Counted from the stretch's first letter, positions 23,052-34,699 are shown. The stretch is 64,000 nucleotides of DNA from Mercurialis annua (GCF_937616625.2 NC_065576.1:31708628-31772627); one strand, 5' to 3'. The notes: a model not told the origin generated them from the letters alone. Numbers and translations are program-made.

Positions 23052-23297
23052 AGAATATCTACTTACCAAAAGAAGAGGAATTGTGTAGAGTAAGGTAAGA
23101 AGTTCTATAAAGATCCAATCACTACATTATAGGAAACCAATTGAATGACTCTCTGCTGTAAATTAGCTGTGTAATTAGTACAGTATAGTTGACTACCTTA
23201 TTTATAACAGTCTATATAATTCTGTAATTGTGCAAACAAAAGCATCATAAAAAGAATTCTCCTTTTCACGTTTCATACTCTCTTCTATTTTTCTTTA
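22898..23297 (+). repeat. Copia 3' LTR, 400 bp
   Basis: It appears identical to 18230-18629. It contains the stop codon of the polyprotein at 23049-23051 and is followed by the duplicated target ATACT. Confidence 0.92.
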
Positions 23298-24009
23298 ATA
23301 CTAACAGCTACTATTTATAACAATCTAACAATACGAAATTCCTATAAGCTAATAACATCTAAACCATTCATCTTAGATCGATCCGCGTCAACATATATCG
23401 ATGGTTGAGGTAGTTCCATGTCACCAATTTATTCATCAAGATTTACCACATAACAACTCCCTTCCCATGAGATTCTTGATGGCGCGAATTAAGTTAGTAT
23501 TGTCCTTGACTGGAACAACGCTATTGAGAAGAGCATCGACAGCTAACTTACTATCAAGCTCGAGAATAACTTTCTTGACTCCTTTATCCCAAGCGATACA
23601 GAGACCATCAAATGCTCCCCAGAGCTCAGCTTGAAGAACAGAACAGTGGCCAATGAACCTACTAAAACCGAAGACCCAATCCCCATTATTGTTACGCGCT
23701 AAACCACCAGCAGCAGCGTTATTCATTGGCTGACGGACCGCCCGTCGGTGTTAAGCTTAATCCAGTCCTTTGGAGGAGGATCCCAACCTATCAACATCTC
23801 TTTTTTGCACCCTATATTTGCATTAGCAAGCTGAGAATATTTTTCAGCAGTTAAAGTGTAGTCCACCATGCGCAGGATCGAGCTAACAATAGCTTCAACA
23901 CTACTCCTTTCGCCTTTAAAAATGAAGTTGTTCCGATGGTTCCAAAGAGTCCATCACGTTATGCCGAAATAAACGTTCCATTCGCCTTTCTCTGCCATTT
24001 TCCGCATCT

Positions 24010-24720
24010 GCAAATTTTCAAAAAACCAAGTATCAAAAGAGGTATTAACAAAGTATCTTATAGTTGGTTTTAATATTAGTCATTGATCTAAAAAATATAA
24101 TCTGCACCGTTAAAATGAAAATTAAAAAGTGACATATTACCTATTAAACTGGTAATTCAAATAACCACTAAATCACGATATCAAAACTCTATATCGTTCT
24201 TAATCAAGTCAGCTTTTTCATTCACAAAAATTTCAACAGCTATTTCTTACAAATCTCAGAAACTTGACATTTAATCGATCTATGTTTCATATAATCATCA
24301 GATATTATGCTTTTAATTACAAATAACCGGATTTTTTAGGAATCTTTTGAGCGATAACGTTACTTTTGTTGATTGGGTTTCTATATCAATCTTAATTCTC
24401 AGATTAAGTATTTGATTCGTTTGCTTTGTTGCTGCTACCTTTTTCTGCCATTTTCCCATATCTACAGATAACCATAATTTTTCCCTCCACCATTTGCTGC
24501 ATAGGTAAATTTCTTTGATTTTTTTGTTCGTTGTTTTGTTTCTTTATAATTGAAAACATATTGCTGAAAATTTAAAATTTTCTTGTTCTTTTTAAATTCA
24601 ATATTGTAGAGTTGCAGAAATTTATCAAACAAATTGCAAATTTGGTCTTCAATTAAGGTACATTATTGCTGTAACTATATTTTGTTAAATTTTAATGTCA
24701 CTCAGTTATTTGCAGAAGTT
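24010..24720. other. AT-rich sequence without recognised content
   Basis: No gene or element is recognised between the LINE and the hairpin-module array. A CTGCCATTTTCC word near 23992 recurs near 24445, which may be chance. Confidence 0.5.
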
Positions 24721-25075
24721 CATACTTGAGGTAAATTGTAATACTCGACGAGTATGCAACCTTATGGCGAGTAAAAACTTATACAGATATGTTTTTACTC
24801 GAGGTAACTGGTATACTCTACGAGTAAATTGGTTACCTCGAGTAGGAACATATATGCAGATGTTTCTATTCGGGGTGAGGTTCAGTACTTGTCGAGTTGG
24901 TAATTTTACCTCGAGTATAAACTACCGCAGTTTTGATTTTACTCGGGGTAAGTAATAAACTCGTCGAATATACTGCTTACCTCGAGTAGGAACATTTATT
25001 TAGTAGTTCAAACTCTTATAAGGTTAAATACTCGACGAGATTAGAAACTTACCTCGACTTTGAACTTGTCCAGAA
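24721..25075. repeat. Tandem array of ~72-bp modules with nested palindromes
   Basis: About five modules repeat. Each has TTACTCGAGGTAA-like sequence, a central TACTCGACGAGTA-like palindrome, then TTACCTCGAGTA. The last motif recurs near 24833, 24905, 24977 and 25049, a spacing of 72 bp. The first and last motifs are reverse complements, so each module can fold into a hairpin. Because 72 is a multiple of three, a frame of 86 codons with a 24-residue repeat is open at 24695-24955, but nothing suggests that it is translated. Confidence 0.85.
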
Positions 25076-25386
25076 AGAATTATTCTCAAAGTAACTTATA
25101 TACTTATTTGTTGCTTTTTCTTTATAGTGCTTCTTGTGTAATATCATGCCATAATGATAGTAGTATTTGTTAGTTTGATTTGTAAAATAATTATTATTAG
25201 AATTATACTACTAAGCTTTTTAAAACCATAATATTTGGACTTTTCATTATTTAGTTTTTTTTTAACTTTATTATTATGACATATTATTTTCTTTGATAAT
25301 ATGGTGATGGAAGTGTAGTATTTCTACAAATATTTGATTAATTTTAATTTGTTGAGTTAATTATTAATATATTTATTGCGCAGAAC

Positions 25387-28360
25387 AATGATTGATAACG
25401 AAGTCGTTGAATTAACTTCTGAAACAAAGATGGAGCATATGACATCATCCAAGGTATATACTCATTTTGAATATATTTGTGATTGAAAACGTTTGTTAAC
25501 TAAAAATAGTGTATATTTTTAATTTTTAAATTTATTAAAATGTTATTTTTTTGTTATATCAGTTTTGACGAATACTTGTTTTATTTGGATGTTGTTTGTT
25601 TTATTGATATTATTAAATTAATTTATAAAAATATAACATCATAAACAATTAAATTTTAATGTGCTTACAAAATGTTTCAGGCTTATTTGGAGACTCGTTG
25701 TGCAGTGCGCAAGTTTTGTAATGTTGTGGAAAAATTTGATGATGCCAAGATCAAGAATGTTAAAGTTCTTGGATTTGGTCTTTTAGACATTAAAAGTCAA
25801 AATTTTAAAAATAGCTTAATTGAAGATCTTGCATATAGATTTGATGTGTAAACATACGAATTGTTTGTGCATAGTGATAGAATAAAAATCACCACAGATT
25901 ATGTTGAACGGTCTTTAGGATTACCTTCGAGAGGCCTAGATGTTTATAAATACTTAGGAGCTTGTGATTATGATATCTTCAAAAAGTCTAATATTCCTCA
26001 TACGACTTGTGATATTAAATATCTAGCTAAAGAGTTAGGTAGGCTACCTGCAAATGACGAGTTCAAAGTAAAATTGTTATTGTTTGCAATTGGAACAATT
26101 ATATCACCTAATAAGAGTCAATATGTAATTATATTTTAGGTGGTCTTCTAAAAGATATTACTAAAATTAAAAAAATGAATTGGGCAAAATACACCATCGA
26201 ATGTCTTGCTAAAGGAATTTAAAAGTTTAAGGAAACTGATTTTGGTGCTGGCAATATCAAGAGATTGAATGGATGCGTCATGATATTTTAGGTATTATAT
26301 ACTCGTAATATAAATATATTTATGGTACAAATGTTACTAAAAGTTTGAAACTTATTTACTTTACATATTTTTTGTTAGTTTTTTTATCTGGAACATATTT
26401 GGTTGTGTAAAATTACCAAACGATTATGAGAAGCCTTCCATCCAACATTTGAATAGCAAAGTTGTAACAAATACAACATTGGAATAGCAAAGTTGTAACA
26501 TATACTTTATGTAAAGTAGTGAGATATGAAGGTCTTGATAGTGACAAGGTAATGTTATAAATTATAGTTTACCAATTTAATATCTGTCTTTTTTTGGAGT
26601 TAATAATTACTTTTTCATTTATTATCTTATTATAAGAAGGTGTTGATATCAAAAGGCGATGATAGACCGATGGACCATCTATCAGTGAGTTAATCCTTAA
26701 GTAGTAAAATAATTTAACTGATTGAATATTTTAATATAATAATATATTATTTATAGAGCATTATGTTTATTGCAGGATCTGAGATTAAATGTGAATTGTT
26801 GAATTTTAAAGAAGAAGTTGTGAATATTTTGAGAGGTATACTGAAGGAAAAAAACGATAGACATCTGGAGAAAGTTGAAAGTGTGAGTGTTATTTTATAT
26901 TTTAATTGTTATAATTCAGTTTACTTAACATTTGATATTTAGATATTTAACTTTCATTTAATAAATCAGGTGTTGAAAATTGAAATGCTTGAGACGAGAA
27001 ATGAGCTCACAGAATTCAAACGGAAAACTTTCATTACTATGAAAAACATTTTAAAGGACATCATAGAAAATACCACAAAAGTAAAAAATGTGAGTTGATT
27101 AATTTCTCAATATGGTAACACAATGTATATTTTGGTTTATTAATCATTGTTTTAATTTGTTTAGGAATTGAAATTTGAGATTCGTGAGTTCACAAAGGAT
27201 AATATGAATTCTGATATGGGGAACAAAAATATAGCTGGTGATGTAGAAGGGTTGATAAATGCTAAGAAGGAGTTAAAGGATGAGTTTACAAATTTCAAAA
27301 GTGAAATTTTAGATATGTTAGTGGAAGTAAAAAATGGGTTACGAAATGTATCTCAGAAGATTAAAAAGAATAATGTTGATGATAAGGTGCACAATTTGAT
27401 TGATTTTGATGTTGAGTTGTTTGAAAATGAATATGAAGTTCAGGTTAAGGAGAATAATGATTGTTCTGTCACTAAAGTGCAAGATATGAATGTAATATGC
27501 AACAAAGATGATTGCAAGAAGTACTTTAGAAAAAAGCAAAGATTTTGTTTCCTTCAAAAGACATGGAGAATTTTGGATCTGCATCTCTGAATTTAGGCAA
27601 GTTGGATACCGGTTATGTGAGTAATGATCATAAACTAGCAAGTGAGCCAACCTCAGTTAGAAGGTAATGCAACTGTCGATGACAATCTTATTTTATTTGG
27701 CGGTAAAAAAGTTAGAGGTTTTGGAACTCAAAAAACAAGACCGCGAATAACCCAGGTAACAATTATTTGAATTTGATCATTTTGCTTGTTAATGATTGAT
27801 ATCAAAAATGTTTATAACACGTAATTTATTGTGTATTATTTCTGTTTCTCAGCCACTAATTCAAAATTCTATACAATGTTCTGGGTTATTTACTTGTGCT
27901 TCTAAAAAAATCACCTTCTTGCAAACGTCCTAACTTGTGCAAAACGTCAAAACTAAAACCGATTAAGATGAGAAAATTAAACTTTATTATTAGTTTTCGT
28001 GGGAAAAAGGCAAAAAAGCATCCATCTTCATTGAAGGTAACTGCTAAAAATATTACATGTTTTTCTAATATATTATAATTATATTTTTTTTGTGTGTTAA
28101 TGATATGTATATGTATTTGATAATATATATTTTTATCTATTCTTACAAGCTTATCGACGAGCTCTCTGAAAATTGGAATCCTATTATGGGTAAGTGTGCT
28201 AGATGCTTAAAATTTATTTTTTATTTTTTATTTTTAAGTTTTATCAAAATTTTATTTTATTTTTTATATTTTGCTAGACAAATTGTGTGCCGAATAGGTT
28301 GTGAATATGCCATGCACAAATCGATTTGTTCTTTAAAATCCAATGAATGGGTTAATTCTG
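25387..28360 (+). pseudogene. Decayed multi-exon transposon gene (mobile-type N-domain, coiled coils, Ulp1-like piece)
   Basis: Exon-like blocks with plausible splice sites follow one another. The first starts at an ATG at 25387. A domain from 25681 has LGLPSRGLDV and AKELGRLPANDEFKVKLLLFAIGT, resembling the N-terminal region of plant proteins that carry a Ulp1-type (C48) protease and travel with DNA transposons. Charged heptad-like coiled-coil exons lie at 26776-26880, 26970-27090 and 27165-27590. A basic block (KMRKLNFIISFRGKKAKKH) lies near 27970. A piece near 28275-28362 with HKSICSLKSNEWVNSE resembles the start of an Ulp1 domain (W-containing L-P-W-block). Stops at 25849-25851, 26137-26139 and about 26218, and absence of the protease catalytic His-Asp-Cys part, show that it is not functional. 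The Ulp1-MULE (Kaonashi-like) assignment is inference. Confidence 0.55.
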
Positions 28361-28455
28361 AGGTAGCAGCTATTTTTTTTATGTTGATTAGACTTCATTT
28401 ATTCATATTATGTTCAAATATATACACTAATTGTCATATTAAGTAATAAATGTTA

Positions 28456-28700
28456 GGCTTAATTACTAAACCCAAACCCCCACCTCCCACCTTTATCCCC
28501 TTTTGCAAATATATCCCGACGAAAGAATTTTTCAATTTTACCTTATTTTTTCCTTTTATATTTCAATTGTACCCCAAAGCATTAAATTTTGGGTACAATT
28601 AAAACATAAAACGGCAAATTAGGGTAAAATTAGAAAAATTCCTACGCCAGAATATATTTGCAAAAGGAGTTAAAGGTGGGGGGTTTTGAGTGATTAGACC
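28456..28700. mobile_element. Mutator-type MITE, 245 bp
   Basis: The ends GGCTTAATTACT and AGTGATTAGACC are inverted repeats with three mismatches in twelve. They are flanked by the perfect 9-bp duplication TAAATGTTA (28447-28455 and 28701-28709). GG-starting ends with a 9-bp duplication are typical of Mutator-like elements. The whole sequence is a long imperfect palindrome (CCCCACCTTTAT-type arms) with no coding capacity. Confidence 0.88.
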
Positions 28701-28773
28701 TAAATGTTATGATAAATGCCGCAGTATCTATAAAAAAGGGAAAAATTGAATGGAAAAATTAGTATTTACCGTC

Positions 28774-31750
28774 AATTTTGAATTTGTCCTAATTTTTTCC
28801 CAAATCTTTAAATTTATTTTTAAATGATATAAATCTATAAAAAAAACATTACAATGATTAAATTTTTTAATATTCTCGCAATTGTTTTGGTGATGTGTTT
28901 GATACAAATAAAGCAGATAAATGGGTATTTTTTTTCTTAAAGCATTAGTTTTTCTTTGAGATTTTTGGCTCATAAATCAACTTCACAAAAATTATGGCAT
29001 ATTTCACGTAAACTGAGGCACATTTCACGTAAAAAGGAGCACAATTCGCGTAAATTTAAATTTGTCCTAATTTTTTCCCAAACTTTTAAATTTTATTTTA
29101 AAGAATGTAACTCTTTTAAAAACATTATAATGACCATATTTTTTAGTATTTCTGCAATTGTTCCGTGATGTGTTTGACACAAGTAAAGCTCATAAATGAA
29201 AAAAAAAAAATGAATATTTTGTTCTTAAAGCATTAGATTGTTTTGTGATTTTTGGCTCATAAATCAACTTCGTGAAAATTATAACACATTTCACGTAAAA
29301 TGGAGAGCACAATCCGCGTAATTTTGAATTTGTCCTAATTTTTTCCCGAACTTTTAATTTTATTTTTAAATGATATAAGTTTATAAAACAACAATAGAAT
29401 GAGCAAATGTTTTAGTATTTCCGCAATTGTTTCCGTGCTGTGTTTGACATAAGTAAAGTCCATAAATGAATATATTTTTTCTTAAAGAATTAGATTTTTT
29501 TTGATTTTTGGCTCATAAATCAACTTCACAAAAATTATGGCATATCTCACGTAAAATGGAGCACAATTCGCGTAAATGAATTTGTCATAATTTTTTCCCC
29601 AAACTTTTAAATATTATTTTTAAATGATACAACTGTATAAAAAAACATTACAATGACCAAAAAATTTAATATTCCCGCATTTTCTCCCGTTATGTGTTTG
29701 AAATAAGTAAAACCCATAAATGAATATATTTTTTCTTAAAGCATTAAGCTTTTTGTGATTTCCGGCTCATAAATCAACTTCGCGGAAAATATGGCACATT
29801 TCACGTAAAAATAGGGCACATTTCACGTAAAATGACGCACAATTCGCGAAAATTTGAATTTGTCATAACTTTTTTCCAAACTTTTCAATTTTATTTTTAA
29901 ATAATATAAGTCTATAGAAAACATTACAATAATTAAATTTTTTAATATTCCCGCAATTGTTTTGGTGATGTGTTTGATACAAGTAAATGAATATTTTTTT
30001 AAAGCATTAGTTTTTCTTTGTGATTTTTGGCTCATAAATCAACTTCACAGAAATTATGGTATATATCACGTAAACTGAGGCACATTTCATGTAAAAGGAA
30101 GCACAATTCGCGTAAATTTGAATTTTCCTAATTTTTGCCCAAACTTTTAAATTTTATTTTTAAAGGATGTAACTCTTTTAAAAACATTATAATGACCAAA
30201 TTTTTAGTATTCCGCAATTGTTTCCGTGACGTGTTTGACACAAGTAAAGCTCATAAATGAATATTTTGTTCTTAAAACATTAGGTTTTTTGTGATTTTTG
30301 TCACATAAATCAACTTCATGAAAATTATAGCAGATTACACGTAAAATAGAGAACAATCCGCGTAAATTTGAATTTGTCCTAACTTTTTTCTAAACTTTTA
30401 AATTTTATTCTTAAATGACATAAGTCAATGAAAAACATTATAATGACCAATTTTTTTAGTATTTCCGCAATTGTTTCCGTGATGTGTTTGACATAATTAA
30501 AGCCCATAAATAAATATATTTTTCTTGAAGAATTAGGTTTTTTGTGATTTTAGCTCATAAATCAACTTCACGGAAATTATGGCATATTTCACGTAAAATG
30601 GAGCACAATTCGCGTAAATTTGAATTTGTCCTAATTTTTTCCCATACTTTTAAATTTTATTTTTAAATGATACAACTATATAAAAAAACATTACAATGAC
30701 CAAAATTGTTAATATTCCCGCATTTTTTTCCGTGATGTGTTTCAAATAAGTAAAACCCATAAATGAATATTTTTTTTTCTTAAAGCATTAGGCGTTTTGT
30801 GATTTCGGCCCATAAATGTTCTCAAAACATTATATTCTTTGTGATTTTTGGCTCATGAATCAACTTTGCGGAAATTATGGCATATGTCACGTAAAATTGG
30901 GACATATTTCACGTAAAATAGAGCACAATTCGCGTATTTTAATTTGTCTTAATTGTTTCCCAAAAATTTTAATTTCATTTTTAAATAACATAACTCTATA
31001 CAAAAATTACAATGACCAAATTTTTGTAATTTCCCCCTTTATTTCTCGTGTTAAATTTAAGACCATGAGTTTTTTTTAGAGAAAAAATAAATTCACGTAA
31101 AATGAGGAATATTTCACATTAATTAGAAGATACTTCACATTAATTGGGGTCTTTTCACGTAAATTTAAAATTTTCCTATTTAGTTACCCGTAATCTAAGA
31201 TGTTATTATTGACTGCTTTAACTTTTAAAAATCGTTAAAATGAGTTTATTTTGTAATATTTCCGCTATTTTTCGTGTTTTATTCGAGAATGTGAGTTTTT
31301 TTAGTGAAAAATTAATTTCATGTAATATTGTACATAATTCACGTAATAAATTACGACATATTTTGCGTAAAGTAGTAACACTTTTAAATTAGATTTAAAT
31401 TTTTTTATTTAGTTATCCGGAGTTCAAGATGTTATTATTCAATGTTTTTACTTTTTTAAAATTATTAATGTGAGTTTATTTTGTAATATTTCGACTATTT
31501 CTTATGTTTTATTTGAGAGTGTGAGTTTTTTTAATAAAAAATCAAGTTCACGTAAAATTAGACACAATTCATATAAATTAAGACATATTTCACATAAATT
31601 TAGTCACTTTTAACGTAAATTTTAAAATTTTCTATTTAGTTTCCAAAGTCTAAGAGGTTAGGATAGAACAGTTTGACTTATATTAAAAATCGTTAAAATA
31701 AATTTATTTAGTAATATTTCTACTAAGTCACGATAGTTGTTTGAAATATA
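28774..31750. repeat. Tandem repeat array, about 245-290-bp units, with ACGTAAA motifs
   Basis: A phrase like GGCTCATAAATCAACTT starts successive units at about 28967, 29254, 29520, 29764, 30029, 30300, 30552, 30807 and 30850. Each unit also has TTTCACGTAAA words, an ATTCGCGTAAATTTGAATTTGTCC block, a TTTTTCCCAAACTTTTAAATT block and a CAATTGTTTCCGTGATGTG block. From about 31065 to 31750 three more diverged units of about 225-232 bp retain TTCACGTAA and GTGAGTTTTTTTA. No frame of interest is present; ORFs of 70-87 codons repeat with the units. Confidence 0.88.
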
Positions 31751-33221
31751 TAAAAAAATCATTTAAGATGTTTTTTTTTGTTTTGGACTTACAATTTTTA
31801 TTTAGATGTAATACCCTGTAATTTTAAATAATTAGAATATGTCACGAGGTCAAATTGGAGTAAACAAAATATTAAAAATAATATTTTGAGGTTTCGAATA
31901 TTAAGAAAAATATTCGGAAAGACTAAGTTTAATAGTCAAAGGACAATAATCAAATTTGATTATTTAAGATTATTAAATTAAATCACGGGAAGTGATTTAC
32001 TAATAAATTTGGAATACGTAAATTAAATTTAAACGTAAATTTAATTTATATGAATCCGTAAAATAGTATCGTAATAATATGAGTTTAAAATTTAAATCGG
32101 AAATTTAAATTTTAATAAAGGAATATTACGGGATTAATATAACAGAAAATATGATTCGACGTCGTAGATGAAAATATATTGATAATTAATATATCAATAT
32201 ACTACTCTAAATGGGGAGTTTAAGATTTCGGACAAAACCCCGAAATTAAAATGTCGAAACTCGGAAAGCTCGACGAGTTATGGACGAATATAAATTAAGA
32301 TATATATATATATATATATACATATATAATAAAAGAAAAGAAAAGAAGGATAAGAGAAAGAAAATAGGCGGTAAGTAGGGAACAAGTAAGTATAAATATA
32401 TCCTTTAATCCCTGAATTTTATTTTTATTAGTTTTAGTTATAAACTAATTAAATATTATTAGTTAGTTCAAATTAAAATTAAATAATTTATAAATTCCGA
32501 GCGAATAATTTTGGTGTTAATATTCGCGGAATAATTTGACGAGACTACCATCAAATTTTTATGGAATTTGGACATAGTAATTTTAATTAAGCGGGACTGA
32601 TTTAGACCTAATAAATCTTTCGGGATTTATTAAAAATAAAATATAAGTCGGATGCGAATAAAAATTATATATTTATTCGTTTTATATTTTATTGGATTTT
32701 TTGAGTAAAGTTTGATGGAATTTGGAATTAGTCTCCGTTTAGACTACGGACGACTAATTAAAATTAGAGTTAAAGTGTGTTATTGAACTAGTACCAAATG
32801 ACATTTTAGCCAATTTTCTATATATATATATATATATATACATGAGGCCTCTGCCTCATTTCCTCATTTCTGAAATGAGGGAGCTGCCTGCTTCTATAGG
32901 CAGAGGGCGCGTCCAGTACGCGCGAATTAAATTTCGCGAATTCCAATCCGATTTCGCGATTCCGACTCCGATTTTTTTGAGGATCCGCACGTATTTGAAG
33001 TAATAACCGTTAATTTGAATTTGATTATTAGTAATTTAAATTCGATTATTAAATATTTGGATTATAATTAAATTTATAACGTCGACCGTATCGAATCGAT
33101 CGTATTCGAATCGGTTTAACGTTTTGATTGCGGATTAGGATTGGATTGTTATTGAATTGGTGTTTTGGATGTTTCAGAGTGTCGGAAATAGGCTGGTGCG
33201 ACCCGGGATCAAAGATTCCGG

Positions 33222-33316
33222 GGTTGTCCGTACTGTGCGGGGGCACAGTATTGAAACTGTGCGAGCGCACAGTAGATTGTGCGGACGCACAGTCCCTACT
33301 TTGCGACGCACAGTAA
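33222..33316. repeat. CTGTGCG...CGCACAG inverted-repeat array in the LTR
   Basis: Four consecutive short palindromes of the form ACTGTGCG-NNN-GCACAGT lie within 95 bp. They are at the same place within the LTR as the GTGCAC array of 9485-9652, just after a CCCGG...TTCCGGGG segment, but with a different core word. Confidence 0.85.
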
Positions 33317-34517
33317 GCTAGTGGGGAATAAGATTTGGGCTTTCGCCCTAACTCGGTTCGGTTTGATCTGGTTAGTTCTAATCGATCTGAAAAGAATATA
33401 AGTGGACTTCCAAAATATGAACTAGGACGTTTAAAAGGTTTAAACGAACCTAGACATTTGAGGATAGTCGGGTTATTAAAACGATGTGATGTTTTAATAT
33501 AATGTGATTAATGTTAAAAGGACTATAAGTCTATACCAAGAGTGGTATTATATATTGAACGAGAAGTTCAATATTGAGATTAATTTATATGCGTTGTTTA
33601 TAGTGTCGTCTATAACAGAATTTGTTTAAAGTCTATCGTTTATCCGATAAGATTTAAGTTAGAAATTCAATATCTAATATTATTTTTACATTTGAATTTT
33701 AATTAGATCCGACGAGTAGTCGATCTAGCGAACCAAACACCAACGTGTTTGACTGGCAAGCTTGTTTGGAGCTTACGTTTTTGAAAATGGGGACGACAGT
33801 ACTGTGAGTTTTACTTTGTGGTTTTTACTTTTGAATATTTATATTCAAACTGCTTCTAAATAACAAATCGCACTAGTATAATTAACCATGAAAGATCCAT
33901 TGGAAGAAACTTCCTATTGGTTTTCAATAGGACGGTGTGATCACCCGTAGTACGCTAGATACGAGACTGTGTCTGACATAGAGGTCAGTTAATGTCATTG
34001 GGTGTTGGAAGTGCTAGCGACCCTGACTTAACAGTCTGAGACGACAGTAACGGTTACGGTCACATGAAATATTGTGATGGCAGTTTCACGGTTACGGTCC
34101 AGATACCCGATTTAGACGGTAGCGATTTAGTTCACGGTCTAATGCTCATATTGTGTAGGTTGAGACCCATACAATTTTGTACCTTGTAGGGTTTCATCTG
34201 GATCAAGTAATTGGTAATATTTTTGATATGTACAAATGCTTTACATATATGCGATTTAAATATTCAATTGTAAATATGTGAACTCACTCAGAAATATTTA
34301 TATTTCTGACTCTCCCCAATGTTTACCTTTCAGATAATCAAGTACGAGGTCAGACTTCCAAAATAATCCCGGAAGTCGTCAGTCATACCTCTAGAGCTGC
34401 AAGTAATTGGGTACTGAAAAGTCTGTCTTTTTATTTACATCAGTTCAAACTTAGTTTGATAAACTCTGATTTGAACTACTGTATATGTATATGTTTGAAA
34501 AGTTGCGTGTTTAAAAA

Positions 34518-34699
34518 GAGTGTTTATCCCATGCAACCGTTGCGCCACGTCATTTTTACATCAAGCCAATGAGCATTTGCGATAGGGAATCTTTTAATTA
34601 TTACTTATTTTTTTTATCATTCAATTTTCCACATGGCTAACGCACAATTGGTTTGTTGCACGAATGACATGGCGCAACGGTTGTGTGCAATAATTTTTC
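34518..34699. mobile_element. Mutator-like MITE, 182 bp, inside the solo LTR
   Basis: The strongly inverted arms CAACCGTTGCGCCACGTCAT and ATGACATGGCGCAACGGTTG lie near the ends. The perfect 9-bp duplication GTTTAAAAA flanks the element at 34509-34517 and 34700-34708. The outermost 12-16 bp match only loosely as inverted repeats, so the precise ends rest on the duplication. It has no coding capacity. Confidence 0.78.

Larger units (their letters stand above)
18230..23297 (+). mobile_element. Young, apparently intact Ty1/Copia retrotransposon with TA...TA ends
   Basis: Two 400-bp LTRs (18230-18629 and 22898-23297) look identical by eye and flank a single full-length gag-pol frame. The element is bounded by the 5-bp duplication ATACT (18225-18229 and 23298-23302). 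The primer-binding site TGGTATCAAAGCC starts immediately after the 5' LTR at 18630. A short purine run (CAGAGGG, 22891-22897) directly precedes the 3' LTR. The termini are TATTAACC...TTCTTTA, so the usual TG...CA is replaced by TA...TA. Identical LTRs and an open frame imply very recent insertion and probable autonomy. Confidence 0.93.
18115..23455 (-). repeat. Copia-type solo LTR (about 268 bp) interrupted by a Copia element
   Basis: The outer ends are TGACACGTG at 18115 and CACATAACA at 23455, so the minus strand reads TGTTATG...CGTGTCA. Both sides carry the 5-bp duplication ACTCC (18110-18114 and 23456-23460). Without the nested Copia and its 5-bp duplication, 268 bp remain. On the minus strand a TTATAAATAG TATA-like box lies in it, which suggests that orientation. 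The size, TG...CA ends and 5-bp duplication fit a solo LTR or a TRIM-like element. Confidence 0.8.
17870..24002 (-). pseudogene. 3' end of a LINE (RNase H part), 5'-truncated and split by insertions
   Basis: On the minus strand from about 24000 there is a FGITWWTLWNHRNNF block typical of the end of plant LINE reverse-transcriptase ORFs. A DPPPKDWIKLNTDG block and an RNase H domain follow. Acidic residues are visible in LNTDG, LQAELWG, LELDSK and NRCADKMAN. The frame is shifted near 23720 and interrupted at 23455-18115 by a solo LTR that holds a Copia element. Removing that insertion restores the frame across the duplicated GGAGT. The 3' end is an A-tract (plus-strand T run at 17875-17891). 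The short sequence CGCATCT at 17863-17869 and 24003-24009 may be its target duplication. A 5'-truncated LINE copy of this kind is non-functional. Confidence 0.8.

Noticed and set aside
24695..24955. 86-codon ORF with 24-residue repeat
   Set aside because: The open frame follows from a 72-bp (three-divisible) repeat; no splice or start context supports translation.
28774..31750. CRISPR-like or centromeric array
   Set aside because: Units are 225-290 bp without spacers of constant length, so not CRISPR. The unit is longer than typical plant centromere repeats and the array is short, so a centromere claim is not supported.
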